A stretch of DNA of 64,000 bases, taken from positions 1-64,000 of the forward strand of contig JAFQPI010000001.1 of the NCBI GenBank assembly GCA_017411805.1, read 5' to 3'. This stretch comes from Clostridia bacterium (GTDB lineage Bacteria > Bacillota > Clostridia > Oscillospirales > CAG-272). A program made the position numbers and the translations under genes. The number at the start of each line of letters is the position of its first letter. Positions within the stretch are counted from its first letter, which is position 1. Under the pieces are notes generated by a model. It searched no databases. It worked only from the letters and a program-made list of their open reading frames with translations, and was not told where the DNA came from. Shown one piece after another: positions 60,132-64,000 of this stretch.

Positions 60132-62441
60132 ATGGCACACAGAAAAGACAAATACGTAGATCATGAACTTGTCAGATATACGCCGCGCCAAGCGATAAAG
60201 GATGCGGTAGGTTTTGTCGTGCGTTTTTTCTCTCCCGCCAATTTTAAGCACGGAATCAGAAGCGTAACGGGCGGCTTCCGCGAGTTTTCCGTATTCTTCT
60301 TTGCCATGCTGCTTGTCCAGCTGATGTTCTGGTTCCCGATGCTTGCCATGGAAGCGAGAGTTGCAACTATCAAGAAAGAAGCATACGCGGCAGCCGATTA
60401 TCATTTGAAGATCGAAGGCTTTTCGAGTGACGAATGGACTGCGTACTTCAACGAGACCTTCATTATAACCGATACTTACGATATAGAAGACCGTATGTAT
60501 GAGTCTTATGAATACTCAACTTACCAAAACGGCAGCGGACGGCTTATGTACGAGCTTAAGGTGCTTATGAATTCGGACGATGAGTCACACACGCGTCTTT
60601 TCCTTTTGAAGTATCCGGTAAGCGGTGAGAATATCAAGATAGAATACAGCCCGAGAACTTCATATCTTGCGGAAGTATCAAGGATCCGCGCAATATTTAT
60701 CCCGATAATAATAGTTCTCGGACTCCTGTCATCGGTGATACTTTTGATACTGTATAACATACGTATCAATCATTATAAATTCCGCTACGGAGTATATATG
60801 TCCTTCGGAGCGGATTTCGAAAAGCTGTTTCATACTGCAGCGTGGGAGCTCTTTTCTATAGCAATGATAACGTTTGTTCCGTCGCTCATCATTGCATTGC
60901 TTGTCAGAATAATCATTTCCGCAAGCCTCGGCGGCGGAATTGGGTTTGGGATTTTTTCGATCCTTTGGTCATTTTTGTGGCTGTTCTTGGTTATTTTGCT
61001 TGCGGTATTTCCATCGGTCAAGTTTTTGTCAACGAGAACGCCGACCTCGCTTATCGTCGCAGGCGACAATTCAAACTACGTCTCCTCGCCAAAGACTTCA
61101 TTCAGAATATTCCGCAAGAGCTTCCCGAAGCATTATGAACTTTTCGGCTTCTGGCGATTCAGAAGGTACTATGCGACTCTGCTTGTTTCCGCAATAATCT
61201 TTTCCTCGTTTTTCCTCTGCGGTTTTTTCATCAACAGCATGGTCACGGCTTCGGAAACTACACGTTTACCGGATATCACTTTGAGATCAAATTCTCCGGA
61301 CGGTATCGACGTAATGCTCGTCGAAGAATTTTCCGAGATTAAAGGCGTGAAATATATCAATTGGGAAAATTCGATCGACGCAACTGCAATTAACGCGTAT
61401 CTTGTTCTTGACAGAAGCCAAAGATCCGGTATTGCGTCAAAAACAGTAAAAACGGATATAGGTTTTGCCGACAATAATTATAAATACAGCAGAATTGATG
61501 AGACTCTGTACGATCAGATCACACGCGAGGGAGGCTGGAAAATCGAAGGTGATCTCTCAAGAGTAATGAGCGAAGATAATTGCATTGCCGTATCGGAATA
61601 TATAAATAACTCCAAGGTCTTGAATTTCAAAGTGGGCGATAAGCTGACGCTTGCGGTTTTTGAAAGCACGGAAAAGCCGATCGATTACGACGTTCCGGAT
61701 AATAAATACATTTTGAACCAGCTTATCAATAATGCGAAATTCAGATTCGTAGAAGTGGAAATCGCCGCGATAGTTGATACGGGCGATACCGACGACAGAT
61801 ATATGATCGCAATGTCTGATGCTTTATTCAATAACGTCGTTCCCAAAGAGGTCAACGCAAGTAAAGCGGATATCTACGTTTCGGAAGGTATGTCGTATAA
61901 AGATCTTGATCTGATCTACGATACAATCCGTTCGGGGATTTCAACTTTTGACGGCATTCAGCTGATAAACAACAGAAACAGCTTGCGTTATAATATAGCG
62001 GAAAAGAGCAGTATTACACCGGTCATTCTCCTTTGCGCGGTCTTCGTTTTGCTGGTGTCGCCACCCGTATGGTTCTTCTCGCAGTCCATGTTCGGTTCAA
62101 AGAGAAAAACAGAGAATTATATGCTTTCCGCATTTGGCGCAACCGATTCGGAGCTCGGACGGCTGTATCTTTTCTCAGGATGCTCGCTTACGATTCCGGC
62201 AACGGTAGCAACGGTCCTTCTCGGATGGGGCGTTACCGAATTGATATATACCTTTATAAATCAATTCCTCACCTCTCTTGGCATGGGCGCTGATTTCAGA
62301 TATAGCTACGAGTTTTCCTTCGTAGGATTGATAATTTGCGTAATGCTCTCGTCAGCAAGCGCGATTATATCAACTTATATGCCCTTTGCAAGATGGAAAA
62401 AGGAACGGGACAGAATCGCCAGAAGGCATCTCGGAGAATAA
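60132..62441 (+). CDS. FtsX/MacB-type ABC transporter permease
   Basis: A 769-residue membrane protein with about eight to ten helices. One lies near 55, followed by a first extracellular loop; a cluster lies at 190-300, one near 360, a large extracellular domain at about 375-630, and a second FtsX block at 635-760 (MLSAFGATDSELGRLYLFSG). Two FtsX-like blocks in one chain resemble MacB/BceB-type exporters or mechanotransmitters rather than importers. The start at 60132 has AAGGAG six bases upstream. It pairs with the ATPase gene 14 bases on. The substrate is unknown; antimicrobial peptides or lipoproteins are usual for the group. Confidence 0.8.
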   Translation: MAHRKDKYVDHELVRYTPRQAIKDAVGFVVRFFSPANFKHGIRSVTGGFREFSVFFFAMLLVQLMFWFPMLAMEARVATIKKEAYAAADYHLKIEGFSSDEWTAYFNETFIITDTYDIEDRMYESYEYSTYQNGSGRLMYELKVLMNSDDESHTRLFLLKYPVSGENIKIEYSPRTSYLAEVSRIRAIFIPIIIVLGLLSSVILLILYNIRINHYKFRYGVYMSFGADFEKLFHTAAWELFSIAMITFVPSLIIALLVRIIISASLGGGIGFGIFSILWSFLWLFLVILLAVFPSVKFLSTRTPTSLIVAGDNSNYVSSPKTSFRIFRKSFPKHYELFGFWRFRRYYATLLVSAIIFSSFFLCGFFINSMVTASETTRLPDITLRSNSPDGIDVMLVEEFSEIKGVKYINWENSIDATAINAYLVLDRSQRSGIASKTVKTDIGFADNNYKYSRIDETLYDQITREGGWKIEGDLSRVMSEDNCIAVSEYINNSKVLNFKVGDKLTLAVFESTEKPIDYDVPDNKYILNQLINNAKFRFVEVEIAAIVDTGDTDDRYMIAMSDALFNNVVPKEVNASKADIYVSEGMSYKDLDLIYDTIRSGISTFDGIQLINNRNSLRYNIAEKSSITPVILLCAVFVLLVSPPVWFFSQSMFGSKRKTENYMLSAFGATDSELGRLYLFSGCSLTIPATVATVLLGWGVTELIYTFINQFLTSLGMGADFRYSYEFSFVGLIICVMLSSASAIISTYMPFARWKKERDRIARRHLGE

Positions 62442-62455
62442 CGGAGGTTTGAATT

Positions 62456-63157
62456 ATGGAAGATAGAAAAGTAATACTAAAGGCTGAAAACGTAATAAAG
62501 CAATATAAGCAGTACGATACGACGGTGACTGCCGTAAACCGCGCAAACGTCGAGATCTACGACGGAGAAATGGTGGCAATAATCGGTTCATCCGGCTCGG
62601 GTAAGAGTACCTTCCTGCATATATGCGCCGGACTTGACAGACCAAACTCCGGAAGGATTTTTATCCGAGGAAACGATATCACAGCGATGTCCTCGGATGA
62701 GCTCGGAGTCTTCCGCGGCAATTATATGGGAATGGTTTTTCAGAATCATAATCTCATCCCGCAGTTCACGGCAATGGAAAATATCCTTATCCCGACTCTG
62801 ATGTGCAATAAACCCGACCATAGCTACGAGGAACATTTCAAGAAACTCGTGGCAACGCTTAATATCCACGACAGACTCCATCATCTGCCGAGCGAGCTTT
62901 CGGGCGGTCAGCAGCAAAGAGTTTCGATAGCGCGTGCGCTTATCAACCGTCCGCAGGTCGTCTTTGCCGATGAACCCACGGGCAACCTCGACCGCGCAAA
63001 CGCCGATGAGGTGCTCGAGTTGCTTATCAAAACCAAGGAGGAGCTTGGACAAACGCTTCTGATCGTAACGCACGATATGAAGATTGCCGAGCGAGCGGAT
63101 AGGATACTCGTTATGGATAACGGCGTGCTTTCGCCCTACAGAAAGAAATCCGAATGA
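62456..63157 (+). CDS. MacB/LolD-type ABC transporter ATPase
   Basis: A 233-residue ATPase. Walker A GSSGSGKST (44-52), Q-loop VFQNHNLIP, signature LSGGQ (148-152), Walker B VVFADEPTGNLD and switch His in VTHDMKIAE are typical of the LolD/MacB/BceA branch. It energises the preceding permease. GGAGG precedes the ATG, and a terminator follows nine bases after the stop. Confidence 0.93.
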   Translation: MEDRKVILKAENVIKQYKQYDTTVTAVNRANVEIYDGEMVAIIGSSGSGKSTFLHICAGLDRPNSGRIFIRGNDITAMSSDELGVFRGNYMGMVFQNHNLIPQFTAMENILIPTLMCNKPDHSYEEHFKKLVATLNIHDRLHHLPSELSGGQQQRVSIARALINRPQVVFADEPTGNLDRANADEVLELLIKTKEELGQTLLIVTHDMKIAERADRILVMDNGVLSPYRKKSE

Positions 63158-64000
63158 TCATTCGCCAACCCGACCGCTGAGGTCGGGTTGCTTTTTTAAT
63201 CCGATAGAGCAGGAAAGCCATTGCCTGAGCTCCTTGTCACAAACACCGAAAAGTGTAAGTAAGATAATGAAAACCGCAATGATGATCAATATGTGAATAG
63301 TCAGCATCAGCCAATCGATTCCGATATGCGGAAGCATTGAAAACAAGAGTTTGCATACCTGTGAGGTAATGATAAGCAGCAAAAGCGGAAGGAAAAACCA
63401 TCTTCCGATTTTAAACCCGAATCTGCATCTTCCGATCAGCCTTGCCGCCGAAAAAGCAAAATTTACAAGCTCTGCAATATACAGAACGGCAATATAACCG
63501 ATTATTCCAAAGCGCGGAACAAGCAAACGAACCAGAATTACAGAAATTGCCGCGTCAGCAATGTTCACGTTCATTGTATAGATCTGTTCCCCCATGCCCT
63601 TGAGGAGTGAATCTGTTACCGTGTCAAGGTACATAAGCGGCATCAGCGGGGCAAGAGTGAGTATGAATTTTCCCGCATCTGCATTTGAATATAAGACGTA
63701 TCCGAACTCTCGCGAGCAAACAGCAAGAACCCCGGCGCCGCAAAGCCCAAAGAGTATCGTAAGCCGCCATACTCGTGATGCTATATATTCAATATGCCGC
63801 TTTTCGCCCGACGCGATGCCGCCGGAAACCTCGGGAACAAGCAGTCCGGTGAAGGAATGTATCAGAGCATATGGAAAGAGAACAACGGGGAGCACCATCC
63901 CCGAAAGTATCCCGTAGCTTTCAAGTGCCGCCGCGGCATCAAGACCGGATTCACGAAGTCCGAGAGGGATGAGAACGTGCTCAACTGTTGTCAATCCCGA
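63158..64000 (-). CDS. SpoVB-like polysaccharide flippase, 5' end beyond the window
   Basis: The C-terminal about 280 residues of a multi-pass protein; the frame is open through the window edge, so the start is missing. TTVEHVLIPLGLRESG, ALESYGILSGMVLPVVLFPYALIHSFTGLLVPEVS and SLLKGMGEQIYTMNVNIADAAISVILVRLLVPRFGIIGYIAVLYI match the SpoVB/MurJ-type MOP flippases. SpoVB is needed for spore cortex precursor export in Bacillus. A role in sporulation or lipid-linked sugar export is inferred. Confidence 0.8.
   Translation of the reverse strand, partial: SGLTTVEHVLIPLGLRESGLDAAAALESYGILSGMVLPVVLFPYALIHSFTGLLVPEVSGGIASGEKRHIEYIASRVWRLTILFGLCGAGVLAVCSREFGYVLYSNADAGKFILTLAPLMPLMYLDTVTDSLLKGMGEQIYTMNVNIADAAISVILVRLLVPRFGIIGYIAVLYIAELVNFAFSAARLIGRCRFGFKIGRWFFLPLLLLIITSQVCKLLFSMLPHIGIDWLMLTIHILIIIAVFIILLTLFGVCDKELRQWLSCSIGLKKQPDLSGRVGE
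63166..63197 (+). terminator. Intrinsic terminator after the ABC exporter
   Basis: A 10-bp perfect stem CAACCCGACC/GGTCGGGTTG with a five-base loop, then CTTTTTT. It overlaps the 3' end of the convergent gene. Confidence 0.88.

Overview
The window reads as a chromosomal segment of a spore-forming, anaerobic Clostridia-type Firmicute, probably an uncultured gut lineage. The evidence is a full-length sporulation sigma factor SigG, a CwlD-type cortex amidase, a SpoVB-like flippase at the right edge, a Firmicute-type LexA with a GAAC-N4-GTTT SOS box, IreB, ClpC, strong AAGGAGG ribosome sites, and many sigma-A promoters with TTGACA/TATAAT-like boxes separated by exactly 17 bases. Many clusters end in intrinsic terminators. 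No rRNA, CRISPR array, transposase gene or prophage was found, and the single tRNA is tRNA-Leu(CAA).

Layout. 1-1.9 kb: a 278-bp inverted-repeat element, a YwaF-like membrane protein and a PnuC-like transporter with a structured leader. 2-12.6 kb: a divergent accessory catabolic locus around an AraC regulator. The left arm holds an Old Yellow Enzyme, an SDR, a fumarate-reductase-like flavoprotein, a 2-hydroxyacid dehydrogenase and a heparinase-like protein. The right arm holds a metallo-beta-lactamase-fold hydrolase, a GH109-like Gfo/Idh/MocA protein and a sugar-isomerase-like TIM barrel. 12.9-16.6 kb: a lipoprotein, an orphan solute-binding lipoprotein and gdhA. 16.7-23.2 kb: clpC, three cell-wall-binding proteins without signal peptides, and an ECF sigma/membrane partner pair with an apparent autoregulatory promoter.

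23.3-31.3 kb: tRNA-Leu with a duplicated 3' end and terminator, a two-component system, rplS, an FAD oxidoreductase, sigG, and an SsuABC/ThiXYZ-type transporter with a Crp/Fnr-like regulator. 31.4-36.2 kb: an amino-sugar/galactose operon (NDP-sugar pyrophosphorylase, NahK-like kinase, galE, galM, CPBP protease). 36.2-49 kb: housekeeping genes, namely two DD-carboxypeptidases, pgi, guaB, radC, radA, trmO, yfcE, cwlD, acpP, ribF and ireB.

49.1-54.4 kb: a three-gene operon encoding a TerB-N/TerB-C protein, a BrxD-like ATPase and a BrxHI-like helicase. It looks like a defence module built from BREX type-2 parts without its methylase or PglZ, and is the best candidate for an under-described system. 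54.5-64 kb: a small membrane protein, a DUF6514-like protein, nrdR-pyk, GTP-dependent pckG, lexA followed at once by an FtsX-type ABC exporter, and a partial spoVB-like gene. Central metabolism (pgi, pyk, pckG, gdhA) points to a fermenter of sugars and amino acids. The accessory loci suggest work on host or plant glycosides.
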